DNA of 64,000 bases from Streptomyces resistomycificus (GCF_001514265.1 NZ_KQ949007.1:86513-150512), one strand, 5' to 3'; positions 1 to 9,070 are shown, counted from the first letter of the stretch. Translations and numbers: made by a program. The notes: generated from the sequence alone by a model not told the origin.

Positions 1-1076
1 CGGCCCGGGAGGAGGAGTACTTCGGCGTGTTCCACGCCGCGACCGGCACGGCCGACCTGTTGGTAGTACGCGATAGGGGAGGAGGGCGAACCGACGTGGA
101 CCACGAAGCCGAGGTCGGGTTTGTCGAACCCCATGCCGAGTGCGGACGTGGCCACGAGCGCCTTGACCTGGTTCGCGAGGAGGGCCTCCTCGGCCTGCTG
201 CCGTTCGGCGTTCTCCGTCTTCCCCGTGTAGGAGGCGACGGTGTGACCGCACTGTCGAAGAAAGGCGGTGATTTCCTCGGCCGCGGCGACCGTGAGGGTG
301 TAGATGATCCCGGAGCCCGGCAGGTCGTGCAGGTGATCGGCGAGCCATGCCAGCCGGTGGGCCGCGTCGGGCAGCTGGACGACGGCCAGGCTGAGGCTCT
401 CGCGGTCCAGGGCCCCGCGCAGCACCAGCGCGTCGGAGCCGCTGCCGGTGCCCAGCTGCTCCGCCACGTCCGCGGTGACCCTTGCGTTGGCGGTGGCGGT
501 CGTGGCGAGCACCGGGACGCCGGGCGGGAGGTCGGCGAGCATGGTGCGCAGCCGCCGGTAGTCGGGGCGGAAGTCATGCCCCCAGTCGGAGATGCAGTGG
601 GCCTCGTCGACGACCAGGAGCCCAGTGGCCGCGGCCAGTTCGGGCAGGACGTTGTCACGGAAGTCGGGGTTGTTGAGCCGCTCCGGGCTCACGAGCAGTA
701 CGTCGACGGTGCCCGCGGTGACCTCGGCCTGGATGGTCTCCCACTCCTCCGTGTTGGAGGAGTTGATCGTCCGGGCGTGGATGCCGGCGCGCGCGGCCGC
801 GCCGACCTGGTTGCGCATGAGTGCGAGCAGGGGAGAGACGATCACCGTCGGCCCCGCGCCGCGCTCGCGCAGCAGGGAGGTGGCCACGAAATACACCGCG
901 GACTTGCCCCAGCCCGTGCGCTGCACGACCAGGGCCCGGCGCTTGTCCGCCACCAGCGCCTCGATCGCCCGCCACTGGTCCTCGCGCAGCCGGGCCGCCC
1001 CGGTGCCGTCGCCGACGAGTCGGGCGAGGACCGCATCGGCTGCCGCGCGCAATTCCGCGTTGCTCGTGTGCGTCAT
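1..1076 (-). CDS. RecQ-type ATP-dependent DNA helicase (3' part outside window)
   Basis: This is a superfamily 2 helicase of the RecQ type, expected to unwind DNA 3'-5' in recombination and repair. Translation from 1076 gives a P-loop RTGWGKS (about residues 53-59; W replaces the usual G), VVDEAH plus CISDWGHDFRPDYRRL (about 155-175), a TTATA motif III and, just before the window edge, the YYQQVGRAGRG motif VI. These are the RecQ signatures in the right order. The C-terminal zinc-binding/RQC/HRDC part is cut off, so I cannot say which are present. An in-frame ATG nine bases upstream (1085) is an alternative start; neither has a clear ribosome binding site. It is transcribed divergently from the DUF4192 gene. 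Confidence 0.88.
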   Translation of the reverse strand, partial: MTHTSNAELRAAADAVLARLVGDGTGAARLREDQWRAIEALVADKRRALVVQRTGWGKSAVYFVATSLLRERGAGPTVIVSPLLALMRNQVGAAARAGIHARTINSSNTEEWETIQAEVTAGTVDVLLVSPERLNNPDFRDNVLPELAAATGLLVVDEAHCISDWGHDFRPDYRRLRTMLADLPPGVPVLATTATANARVTADVAEQLGTGSGSDALVLRGALDRESLSLAVVQLPDAAHRLAWLADHLHDLPGSGIIYTLTVAAAEEITAFLRQCGHTVASYTGKTENAERQQAEEALLANQVKALVATSALGMGFDKPDLGFVVHVGSPSSPIAYYQQVGRAGRGVEHAEVLLLPG

Positions 1077-1240
1077 ACGTCCCATACAACAGGACGGCAC
1101 TGACAGCCGGGCCCCGGCCCGGAGGGGACGGCGTATGTTCGCGCCGGGCCGTCGACCTCCGCAGTCGAGGTTGGCGTGTCCCTGATCGGACTTATCCACA
1201 GGTCAAAGCGGAAGCTGGTGATCCGCGAGATCGTCTGCGC

Positions 1241-3028
1241 ATGACGAATCACAGCGAAACGACCGGATCCGACGAGAACGGCGACATCAGCGGGCGAGAC
1301 GGGCACGAAGGGCGCGAACTTCTCGGCGCAGGCGACGGGCGTCGCGAAGCCGTCGTCGGCGAGCACGTCGGGTGCGTGACGTACGACGCCCACGGAGGCG
1401 ACCATCAGGTCACCCTGCGTACCCCGGGTGAGCTGGCCGACGCGCTGCCGTATCTGCTGGGATACCGCCCGGAGGACAGCATCGTCCTGGTCGCCCTGCA
1501 CGACCGAGGCGGCCGTGGCAGGTTCGGCGGACGGGCACGGCTCGGTATTCCGTCGAGCGAGGACGACTGGGAGTCCGCGGCCCGGCAGTTGGCCCACGGC
1601 CTGATCACGGGCAGCCGGCGCAGGGGCGCCGAACCCGAGCAGATGGTCGCTTACCTGTGTCAGGAGCCCGCCACGGGCGAGACGGGGCAGCAGGTCATGA
1701 CCCGGCTGACCCGGCTCGCCGGGCTCCTGCGCACGGAATGCGGCCGGCTCGACGTTCCCGTGATCGAGGCCCTCTGCATCTCTGACGGCCGCTTCTGGTC
1801 CTACTGCTGCCCGAGTGAAGGGTGCTGTCCTTCCGAAGGGCTGCCGATGGGGCTGCCCGGTACCTCGGTGCTGGCAGCCGCAGCGGCCTACGCCGGAGTG
1901 CAGGTGCGCGGCACGCTGCGTGAACTGCGAGCCAGGCTGCTGCCCTGGGAGACGGCCGCCGCACTGGAGCAGGAGGTTGTCCTCGACACCACAAACATGG
2001 CGCTGGTCCCCAGGATGCTCGACGAGGTCAACCGGGCTGACGTGGCGGAGGAGACCCTGGCGCTCGCCGAGCGGGCGATGACCCGGTTCGCCGAGGCGCC
2101 ACCCGTCGCCGGCACCCTCCAGGCGGACCTGCGTGACGACGCACTGCTCGGACACGAGGAAGCGGCCGTGTTGATCCTCGGTCTGCAGGACCGCTCGACC
2201 CGGGATCGCGCGGCCGAGTGGATGGAGGGCCAGGAGGCCGGCCCGGCCTTGCGCCTGTGGCGAGCCTTGGCCCGCCGCTGCGTCGGACCGTACGGCGAGC
2301 ACGCGGCGGCCCCGCTCACCCTCGTCGGCTGGGTCGCCTGGTCGGCCGGGGACGACATCGAGGCTCGAGAGGCCTTGGCCATGGCATTGGGTGCCGATTC
2401 CGGTTACCTCTTCGCCCGCCTCTTGCACCAGGCCTGCAACGAGGGCCTTGACCCGGAGTCGATCCGCCGCTGTCTGCGCGCGGAGCGGGCCGCGCGCACG
2501 GCGCGTAGGCGTTCCGACTCCGGCGCCACGTCCGACTCCGGCGCCGGCTCCGACTCCGACTCCGGAGGAGGCGGCGAGAGGGGAACAGACTCTTCGCCGC
2601 GCAACAAGATCCTGGCATCGACGCAGGAAGACATGAGTGGCGCTGCCCGGACTCCGGCGATGCGCGGAACGACCGGGACTCGGCCCGGGGACGCCGCCCC
2701 GGCGAATGGTGCTGCGACAGATCCGGAGGTCTCGCCCGTGACGGCCTCCCGGCGCCGGCGGCGTACCCGAGCGGGCGGTGGAGCGGCCTGCGCCCCTCAG
2801 CCCGCGAGCACGGGAGTACGCCCGCCGGCAACTAAGGAATCCCACGTCCGCGCACGTCCTGCGGGTGCCGCGCGCCCTCATGACCCAGGGACGGGCGGTG
2901 CGCGACCGCGGCCTTCGCGGAAGGAGAACGCCCGCCCACGCCGCACGGGTCAGGGCAGCACGCGCCGACACGATCCCCGCCCGGGGGCGACGCGTCCGGT
3001 AGGCGACGCCCCCGAGGGGGAGGCATGA
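1241..3028 (+). CDS. DUF4192 domain-containing protein
   Basis: This is an actinobacterial protein of unknown function. The conserved DUF4192 region begins near residue 50 with the family-typical run LRTPGELADALPYLLGYRP followed by DSIVLVAL, and continues to about residue 430. The last 165 or so residues are a low-complexity tail rich in S, G, R and P with no recognisable domain. The start at 1241 (MTNHSETTGSDENG) was chosen because the conserved part follows shortly after; the frame stays open farther upstream without homology. The stop overlaps the next start as ATGA at 3025-3028, suggesting translational coupling. The family is probably cytoplasmic; its function is unknown to me. Confidence 0.8.
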   Translation: MTNHSETTGSDENGDISGRDGHEGRELLGAGDGRREAVVGEHVGCVTYDAHGGDHQVTLRTPGELADALPYLLGYRPEDSIVLVALHDRGGRGRFGGRARLGIPSSEDDWESAARQLAHGLITGSRRRGAEPEQMVAYLCQEPATGETGQQVMTRLTRLAGLLRTECGRLDVPVIEALCISDGRFWSYCCPSEGCCPSEGLPMGLPGTSVLAAAAAYAGVQVRGTLRELRARLLPWETAAALEQEVVLDTTNMALVPRMLDEVNRADVAEETLALAERAMTRFAEAPPVAGTLQADLRDDALLGHEEAAVLILGLQDRSTRDRAAEWMEGQEAGPALRLWRALARRCVGPYGEHAAAPLTLVGWVAWSAGDDIEAREALAMALGADSGYLFARLLHQACNEGLDPESIRRCLRAERAARTARRRSDSGATSDSGAGSDSDSGGGGERGTDSSPRNKILASTQEDMSGAARTPAMRGTTGTRPGDAAPANGAATDPEVSPVTASRRRRRTRAGGGAACAPQPASTGVRPPATKESHVRARPAGAARPHDPGTGGARPRPSRKENARPRRTGQGSTRRHDPRPGATRPVGDAPEGEA

Positions 3029-6000
3029 ACGAACGCCGGAAGCGACATCGCCGACTCCGCGGCCTTGTCGGCAGCGCGCGTGAGAGCAGTGCGCGCGTAT
3101 GGCATGCCCTCCGATGCCGGGTGGCGGGTCATGGCGTCCGGTGCGGCAGCGAGGGCGGGAGCCGTCGGACGAGGACGAGGACGAGGCGGGGCCGACGGGG
3201 CTGCGAAGGGGGCAGCGGGCTGACGACCGCTGGACGCGGGGCTGCGCCAGGGCCTGCCCGCCGTTACACGGTTGGGGTGCGGCTCTCCGGCCGCACCGAC
3301 CGCCATTCGGTCGGCATCCGTGGCGCCGGGCGTGACCCCGAACACGTCCGACCCGTTCACCTGAGTGGCGGAACGCCTGGACGGATGCCGCCGTACAGCC
3401 CATGTGCCCCCGGAGCCCATACCCAGCGCCGAACACGACCGAGGCGCACAGAGCGCAGAGGAAGCAGCCCCTTGCACCAGCCGACTCCGCCCTCCGCCGC
3501 CGACGCCGGCGCGGTTCTCAGCAGTCCCACGCCCTCCAGGGACGGAGGTGCCGGCCCGCCGCCGGTACTGGGCACGGCAGCGTACGAGCCGAGGCGCGCG
3601 AGCGCGGTCGAGCCGGGTTCGAGGGCGAAGCCGGGAGAGTACTCCGCGCGCGAGGACGGAGGGCCGAATCCGGATGAGCCCGAGCTCTTCCCCGAGGGGC
3701 GGAAACATCACCCCACGAGCGTGGAGCGAGAGCCTGCGCAGCGGGCGGAGTCGAGGCATCTGTCCACGTCCACGACCCGAGATGGGCAACCGTCCGTTGG
3801 GGAGAACACGGAGCGTCCGCTGCGCGCATCGGCGCAGTCGGGGGACCCGTGGTCTTCAGCAGGCGCCGGTCCCGCGCGGCGGTCGTCATCGCCCACGGAG
3901 CAGAACCCGCCCCTGCCCCAGGCCCAGCCTGAGCACCCTGCTCAGCGGACCGCTCAGCCGACCGCCCAGCGTCGGTCATCGCCTCCGACCGCTGATCGTC
4001 CTCACCGCTCGACATCACCCAGCCCGCAGAGCCCTCTGCCGCTGCGTTCGAACCCGGCCACGCTTCCGGCCACACCGCCGGCACCGCCGCCACCTCGCCG
4101 TCCCGCCGACCTGCCTCCGGTCCACACCGCCCTCATCTGCGTCGCGCTCCCGGGGCTTGCCATTTCCTCGGAACACGGACAGCTGACCGGACATGGGTTG
4201 GAGGGCTTCTACCGCGCGGGCCGGCGTGTGCTCTCGCGCTGCCAGGTTCGTGTCGCCGGACGCGAGCCGACCGCGGTCCAGGCCCGGACGGGCGCGGCGG
4301 ACCACACACGTTTCGTGGGAACTCTGCGCGCCACTCCAGGCGCCGGCCCGGATCCGGATGTCGTGGTCGAACGCATCAGGCACGCGGACGGCACGGAACG
4401 GATCACACTCCACAGCGCGGCCCTCCGCCCGCTCCGTCTGCCGGTGGAGGTGGCCCTCGGGACCGATCTGGCGGACCTGGGCGCCATCGCGTCGGGACGG
4501 GCCGGCCCCGAGCTGGCCGCCAGCGTTCACGACTCGGGCCTGCGCTGGTCCTGCGCTGAGGGGAGCGCATCGGTCACGGCCGATCCGCCGCCTGCCGACG
4601 CCCTGGCCGCGGCAGGACTCCTGCGCTGGGAGTTCCAACTGCCCCCGGGCGGGACAGCGAGTGTGGAACTGCGCGTGAAGTCGGACGGGGCAGGACCCGT
4701 AAGAGCCGTGGGCCGCGCGGCGACGAGCCCTCTGGCCGCCGCACGGGCGACAGGCGATCACCCCGGAGTCCGCCCTCTTCTGCACACCTCCGTCGAAGAT
4801 CTCCAAGCCCTGCTCATGCGCGACTCCGCGCACCCCGCCGACACCCACCTGGCGGCCGGAGCGCCCTGGCGCTGCGGGATGGCCCCGGCCGAGGCCCTCG
4901 CCGCGGCCAGGATGGCACTGCCGCTCGGCACCAGACTCGCGGCGGGCACCCTGAGGACACTCGCGCGCACCCAACTCCCGGGGTCCGCAACGCAGTCCGG
5001 GATGATCCCGGGGCCGAGGCGGGACGCGGGGGCGTACCTGCCGCCCAGTTGCACAGGCACGGAAGCCACCCTGCTCTTCCCTGTCCTCCTGGCGGAGGCA
5101 TGGCGATGGGGGCTTCCCGCGAACGAGACGGAGGAACTTCTGCCCGCGGCCGAACGGTGTCTGACCTGGCTGCGGAGAACCGCGGGTGAGGGTACGTATC
5201 TGTGCGACCCACAGCCCGGCGGGCCCGTCCGATGCGAGACACAGGCCCACGCCCACCGCGCGGCCCTGCTGGGCGCCGAGTTGCTCGACGCCTACGGCAG
5301 ATCCGGCGGCATCGAGCTGCGACAGTGGGCCCGCGAGTTGCGGACGGCGTTCCGCGAGGACTTCTGGGTGGAGGACCGTGGCGGTGGCCGGCCGGCGAGC
5401 GCCCGTGCCCCGGACGGGCGTCTGGTGGCGCAGCTCAGCGCCACGGCTGTCCACCTGCTCGACACCGGACTGCTGGGCGGGGGCGAACACGCACCCGGCC
5501 TGCTCGACCGGGTGCAGACCGAGCAGCTCGCGAGGCTGTTCGGGAGCCCGGCCATGGACTCCGGCTGGGGCCTGCGCGGACTGGGGACGAAGGAGGCGGG
5601 GTACAACCCGTTCGGCCATCGTGCCGGTGCCGTACGGGTCCAGGAGACGGCGATCGCCGTCGCTGGCCTGGCTGCGGCCGGTTACGAGAGAGAGGCCGGT
5701 TCGCTGCTGCGGGGCGTCCTGGCGGCGGCGGAGGCCTTCGGCCATCGGCTCCCCGAAATGTACGCGGGGGAGCAGCGCACCGACGGCGGCCTGCCGCTGC
5801 CCCACCCCGCGGCCTGTCGCCCCGCTTCGACGGCAGCGGGCGCCGGAGTCCTGCTGCTGGCCACTCTCGTGGGGATCCGCCCGGACGCACCCGCCGGAGC
5901 GGTCACGCTGCGTCCGCTGCGCAGCGCTCCCCTGGGAGAGATCAGCCTGACCGGTCTGAGGGTCGCCGGCTCCCCGTTCTCCGTGCGGGTCAGCCGGCTC

Positions 6001-6051
6001 GGTCTCGCCATGGTGGAGGAGGCGGCCCACGGCCTGCAACTGGGAGCGTGA
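3025..6051 (+). CDS. Glycogen-debranching-like protein (GDE N-terminal type) with long disordered N-terminus
   Basis: The recognisable protein begins near base 4108 (VHTALICVALPGLAISSEHG) and includes GLEGFYRAGRRVLSRCQVRV, typical of the GDE_N_bis N-terminal domain, followed by an alpha/alpha-barrel-like region to the end (WGLRGLGTKEAGYNPFGHRAGAVR is recognisable as several short motifs). It is related to amylo-alpha-1,6-glucosidases, but I cannot assign catalytic residues. The first 360 or so codons are R/S/P-rich with clearly lower third-position GC than the rest. The 3025 start is favoured by the ATGA overlap and a GAGGGGGAGG at 3014-3023. In-frame alternatives are ATG 3385 and GTG 3721; none occurs between 3721 and the conserved part. 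The true start is uncertain; the C-terminal two-thirds is secure. Confidence 0.6.
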   Translation: MNERRKRHRRLRGLVGSARESSARVWHALRCRVAGHGVRCGSEGGSRRTRTRTRRGRRGCEGGSGLTTAGRGAAPGPARRYTVGVRLSGRTDRHSVGIRGAGRDPEHVRPVHLSGGTPGRMPPYSPCAPGAHTQRRTRPRRTERRGSSPLHQPTPPSAADAGAVLSSPTPSRDGGAGPPPVLGTAAYEPRRASAVEPGSRAKPGEYSAREDGGPNPDEPELFPEGRKHHPTSVEREPAQRAESRHLSTSTTRDGQPSVGENTERPLRASAQSGDPWSSAGAGPARRSSSPTEQNPPLPQAQPEHPAQRTAQPTAQRRSSPPTADRPHRSTSPSPQSPLPLRSNPATLPATPPAPPPPRRPADLPPVHTALICVALPGLAISSEHGQLTGHGLEGFYRAGRRVLSRCQVRVAGREPTAVQARTGAADHTRFVGTLRATPGAGPDPDVVVERIRHADGTERITLHSAALRPLRLPVEVALGTDLADLGAIASGRAGPELAASVHDSGLRWSCAEGSASVTADPPPADALAAAGLLRWEFQLPPGGTASVELRVKSDGAGPVRAVGRAATSPLAAARATGDHPGVRPLLHTSVEDLQALLMRDSAHPADTHLAAGAPWRCGMAPAEALAAARMALPLGTRLAAGTLRTLARTQLPGSATQSGMIPGPRRDAGAYLPPSCTGTEATLLFPVLLAEAWRWGLPANETEELLPAAERCLTWLRRTAGEGTYLCDPQPGGPVRCETQAHAHRAALLGAELLDAYGRSGGIELRQWARELRTAFREDFWVEDRGGGRPASARAPDGRLVAQLSATAVHLLDTGLLGGGEHAPGLLDRVQTEQLARLFGSPAMDSGWGLRGLGTKEAGYNPFGHRAGAVRVQETAIAVAGLAAAGYEREAGSLLRGVLAAAEAFGHRLPEMYAGEQRTDGGLPLPHPAACRPASTAAGAGVLLLATLVGIRPDAPAGAVTLRPLRSAPLGEISLTGLRVAGSPFSVRVSRLGLAMVEEAAHGLQLGA

Positions 6052-6100
6052 CCTCGTAGGACGCGGCGCGGGGCGACGAACGGCAGTCAGCCGGGAAGCC

Positions 6101-6123
6101 CTGGTCGAAGGGCCCTCGACCAG
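6101..6123 (+). terminator. Candidate transcription terminator hairpin
   Basis: Inverted repeat CTGGTCGA (6101-6108) and TCGACCAG (6116-6123) with a 7-base loop lies 50 bases after the debranching-like gene. There is no T tract, as is common in streptomycetes. Confidence 0.5.
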
Positions 6124-6144
6124 CTGCGGATACGGACGAAGGGA

Positions 6145-6180
6145 GTGTTTATCGTCAGGCAGACGACTATGATCGCCGCA
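6145..6180 (+). promoter_or_regulatory. Leaderless promoter with palindromic operator for the Nudix regulator gene
   Basis: TATGAT at 6168-6173 matches the -10 consensus well and ends six bases before the ATG at 6180, so the transcript would start at or next to the start codon. No ribosome binding site precedes the ATG. An inverted repeat TCGTC-N5-GACGA (6152-6166) abuts the -10 on its upstream side, where a bound repressor would block RNA polymerase. Autoregulation by the Nudix/winged-helix protein encoded downstream is an inference. Confidence 0.55.
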
Positions 6181-6938
6181 TGCCCTACGACCCGTCAGCC
6201 TTCCCGCCCTTCGCCGTCACCGTGGACCTGGTCGTGCTGACCGTGCGTCGCCATGCTCTGTGCGCGTTGGCGGTACGCAGGGGCGAGCCGCCGTTCCAGG
6301 GGCGCTGGGCTCTTCCCGGCGGATTCGTGCGGGCCGACGAGGATCTGGCTCAGGCGGCGGCTCGTGAGTTGGCCGAGGAGACAGGGCTGCGCGCGCACGA
6401 CCCGGCCGTCCCCGTGCAGGACAACGGCGCACACCTGGAGCAGCTCGCGACCTACGGCGACCCCAAGCGCGACCCCCGGATGCGGGTGGTCAGCGTCGCT
6501 CACCTCGCCCTCGCCCCGGATCTGCCCGCGCCCCGCGCGGGTGGCGACGCCAGCAACGCACGCTGGGCGCCCGTCGAGGAACTGCTGCAGCAGGGCGGCT
6601 ACGGCCGCGACGGCGAACCGGTGGCGCCACTCGCCTTCGATCACGCCCAGATCCTGGCCGACGGGGTGGAGCGAGCCCGTTCCAAGATCGAGTACTCGTC
6701 CCTGGCGACCGCGTTCTGCCCGCCCGAGTTCACTGTGGGAGAGCTGCGGCGGGTCTACGAAGCGGTGTGGGGTGTCGCGCTCGACCCGCGCAACTTCCAC
6801 CGCAAGGTCACGGGCACGCCCGGCTTCCTGGTCCCCACCGGCGGTACGACCACCCGTCAGGGAGGCCGCCCCGCCCAGCTCTTCCGTGCCGGCGGTGCCA
6901 CCTTGCTCAACCCGCCGATGCTGCGCCCCGAGGTGTGA
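6180..6938 (+). CDS. Nudix hydrolase with C-terminal winged helix (NrtR-like)
   Basis: The N-terminal Nudix domain (about residues 10-150) has a complete Nudix box from Gly48: GFVRADE, then seven residues, then RELAEETGL ending near residue 70, so the metal-binding glutamates are present. The C-terminal 90 residues (about 160-250, with the stretch FTVGELRRVYEAVWG) resemble the winged helix of NrtR-type regulators, which control NAD or sugar-nucleotide metabolism in response to Nudix ligands. The intact box leaves open whether it is an enzyme, a regulator or both. Length 252 residues fits the family. It appears to be transcribed alone from a leaderless promoter carrying a palindrome; the substrate is unknown. 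Confidence 0.85.
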   Translation: MPYDPSAFPPFAVTVDLVVLTVRRHALCALAVRRGEPPFQGRWALPGGFVRADEDLAQAAARELAEETGLRAHDPAVPVQDNGAHLEQLATYGDPKRDPRMRVVSVAHLALAPDLPAPRAGGDASNARWAPVEELLQQGGYGRDGEPVAPLAFDHAQILADGVERARSKIEYSSLATAFCPPEFTVGELRRVYEAVWGVALDPRNFHRKVTGTPGFLVPTGGTTTRQGGRPAQLFRAGGATLLNPPMLRPEV

Positions 6939-7023
6939 CAGGGGCCCGATCGAGGCACCGGGCCGCCCATGCTTTCACCGTGCAGCGGGCCTCGCGATGC
7001 CCGAAAAAACGGACATAGCGCGC

Positions 7024-7029
7024 TATCTT
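7024..7029 (+). promoter_or_regulatory. Candidate -10 element, leaderless start
   Basis: TATCTT ends seven bases before GTG 7037. The spacing suits a leaderless mRNA, and no ribosome binding site is visible before that GTG. The -35 region is not recognisable. Confidence 0.4.
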
Positions 7030-7036
7030 GCTACGG

Positions 7037-8908
7037 GTGATCCAGGCCTTCGGACTGACCAGCAACTCCCGCAAGGACCTTCCGCCCGCGATCGACGACG
7101 TCTCGTTCGAAGCGCGCGCAGGCCGTGTCACCGCGCTCCTCGGAACGGCGGGCTCGGGCAAGACGACAGCCCTCAGACTGATGCTCGAACTCGAACAGGG
7201 CCGTGGCATCACCTACTTCAGAGGCCGTCCCCTGCACCGCATCGCGCATCCTTCGCGCGAGGTCGGCGTGCTCCTGGGTGATGTGCCGGGCCATCCCGCC
7301 CGCACCGTGCGCGGGCACCTGCGCATGCTGTGCGCCGCGGCGGGCGTCCCGGCCAGGCGTGCGGACGAGGTCCTCGAGGTGGTCGGTCTCGTCAGCCTGC
7401 GTGACGAAAGGCTCGGCACCCTCTCGCGCGGCATGGACCGACGTCTCGGACTGGCGTGCGCGCTGCTCCCCGATCCGCACACCCTCCTGCTCGACGACCC
7501 CGCCCACGGTCTCTCCGCCCGCGAGAGCCAGTGGCTGTACGGGATGTTGCGGGCGCACGCCGCTCAAGGCGGCACGGTTCTGTTCACCACGGCCGTACCC
7601 AAGGAGGCGGCACGCGCCGCCGACCGTGTGGTCACGCTCGACGGGGGAAGGCTCGTCGCCGACCAGGAATCGGCGGAGTTCGCCCGCACCCGGCTACGCC
7701 CCCGCGTCGCCGTCCGCAGCCCCCATGCCGCCCGCCTCGCCGCTCTGCTCGCCAAGGAGGCCCGTACCGCCCAGCGCTCGGTCGAGGTCGTTCGGGAGGG
7801 AGGCAATCGTCTGTCCGTGTACGGCAGTACGTGTGCCGAGGTCGGTGAGTCCGCCTTCCGCCACGGCGTCCTCGTCCACCAACTCGCCGACGAGATCGGT
7901 GACATGGGACCGGGTGCGACGCAGGCCCCCTCGGAAGAGGTGCATGCGCCCGACGACGGGGCGCAGCCGGGTGGCGCGGACCGGGGGAGCGGCCCGTCCC
8001 AGTTGCCCGGACCAGCCGGAACGGTCACCGATGCGAGCGAGAGAGAAGCAAGCCCTTCCGCAGCGACGCGTTCCGCCGAAGCCGTCAAGAACTTCGATCC
8101 CCTGTCCCCCCTCCCGCCCCCCATCTCCGTTCGTCCGGCGCCCAGTCCTCTGCGGCCGCTGCGCTACGAGCTCCGTCGCGCCGCCGGGATCGGGACCGGG
8201 TTCCTCACCGGCGCCGCGGTCCTGGTCACCTCCGCCCTCACCGCCGTAGCCCTGGCACGTATCGGACACACCCCGCAGTCGCGGCTGCTGGCGGCCTGGC
8301 CGCGGGAGCTGCCGCTCCCGCCCGCGGCGCTGGGCGCGGGACTGCTCGGGGCGCTCGCCTTCGGCGACGAGTTCCGTCACCCCGCCCTGGCGGCGGACCG
8401 CGGCACGGTGCCCCGCCGGCTGGGGCTGCTCGCCGCGAAACTCCTGGTCTCGGCGGCCACCGCACTGCTGCTGGCCTTCCTCACGGTGGGCTGTGACGCG
8501 GAAGTGCTCTATCTCGTCTACGGCCGGGAGCTCGCGGAGGTTCCGGCCGAGTGGTTGTCGCTGGGTGCCAGTTGGATCGGGCTGGTGGTGGGGTGCGCCT
8601 GGGCCGGTGTTCTGGCCGCAGGAACCTTCCGGTCCACCACGGCCGGACTCGCGGCGGTGGTCGCCGTACCCGTTCTCGTCGTACCTCTCGTACAAAAGGC
8701 CTTGGAGGGGGCGTCCGTGCGGTCGGCGGCCGGCTTTCCCGCGCGGTTTCGTGAGGTGTTCCTGCTGCAGTGGCCCTTCGGTGGAGAGCGCTATCTGTCG
8801 GCGGCGGTGCGCGTGCTCGTCCAACCTGTCGGTGGGGCGCTGACGTTGTCGCTGACCGCTCTGCTCTGCGCATATCTGCTCACGACCCTGCGCGGCAGGG
8901 TCCGATGA
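7037..8908 (+). CDS. ABC transporter, fused ATPase and membrane domain, atypical ATPase motifs
   Basis: The N-terminal 220 residues form an ABC ATPase: Walker A GTAGSGKT (36-43), signature LSRGM (129-133, for LSGGQ) and Walker B LLLDDP (about 150-155). The catalytic glutamate after Walker B is Asp154, and the H-loop region reads VLFTTAVPKE with no histidine. A variable linker (about 270-375) leads to a C-terminal region with roughly six hydrophobic segments (about 385-620), like an ABC-2 permease. Both functions in one chain suggest a homodimeric exporter; the substrate is unknown. GTG 7037 (IQAFGLTS) is preferred over TTG 7028 because of the -10 spacing. The altered motifs suggest slow or absent ATP hydrolysis. 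Confidence 0.75.
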   Translation: MIQAFGLTSNSRKDLPPAIDDVSFEARAGRVTALLGTAGSGKTTALRLMLELEQGRGITYFRGRPLHRIAHPSREVGVLLGDVPGHPARTVRGHLRMLCAAAGVPARRADEVLEVVGLVSLRDERLGTLSRGMDRRLGLACALLPDPHTLLLDDPAHGLSARESQWLYGMLRAHAAQGGTVLFTTAVPKEAARAADRVVTLDGGRLVADQESAEFARTRLRPRVAVRSPHAARLAALLAKEARTAQRSVEVVREGGNRLSVYGSTCAEVGESAFRHGVLVHQLADEIGDMGPGATQAPSEEVHAPDDGAQPGGADRGSGPSQLPGPAGTVTDASEREASPSAATRSAEAVKNFDPLSPLPPPISVRPAPSPLRPLRYELRRAAGIGTGFLTGAAVLVTSALTAVALARIGHTPQSRLLAAWPRELPLPPAALGAGLLGALAFGDEFRHPALAADRGTVPRRLGLLAAKLLVSAATALLLAFLTVGCDAEVLYLVYGRELAEVPAEWLSLGASWIGLVVGCAWAGVLAAGTFRSTTAGLAAVVAVPVLVVPLVQKALEGASVRSAAGFPARFREVFLLQWPFGGERYLSAAVRVLVQPVGGALTLSLTALLCAYLLTTLRGRVR

Positions 8909-9035
8909 CGACCGTCCGCACCCTTAGGGTTGTGCAATGCGCGCAACTCCCCGCGGAAAGCACATTTCTTTCCGATAAGGCGTCAATTGCGACGGGGTGA
9001 GCGATCACCCTTTCGTGTGCTTTTCACCAAAGACC

Positions 9036-9063
9036 TCAAGGGAGTTGGAGACGGAGCCGACAA
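9036..9063 (+). promoter_or_regulatory. Candidate sigma-WhiG promoter of whiH
   Basis: TCAA (9036-9039), 16 bases, then GCCGACAA (9056-9063) closely resembles the sigma-WhiG consensus TAAA-N15-GCCGATAA. It ends seven bases before the whiH start codon. whiH is known to be WhiG-dependent in S. coelicolor. A second sequence, TCCGATAA (8971-8978), also resembles the -10 but lacks a matching -35. Confidence 0.55.
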
Positions 9064-9070
9064 AGGATCC

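Noticed and set aside
1073..3436. Very long open frame on the minus strand opposite DUF4192
   Set aside because: Shadow frame caused by high GC; Arg/Gly/Pro-rich, no domain, and the plus-strand frame carries a recognisable DUF4192.
8956..8978. GGAAAG...TCCGATAA as the main WhiG promoter of whiH
   Set aside because: The spacing between the -35-like and -10-like words is about 11 bases instead of 15; the element at 9036-9063 fits better.
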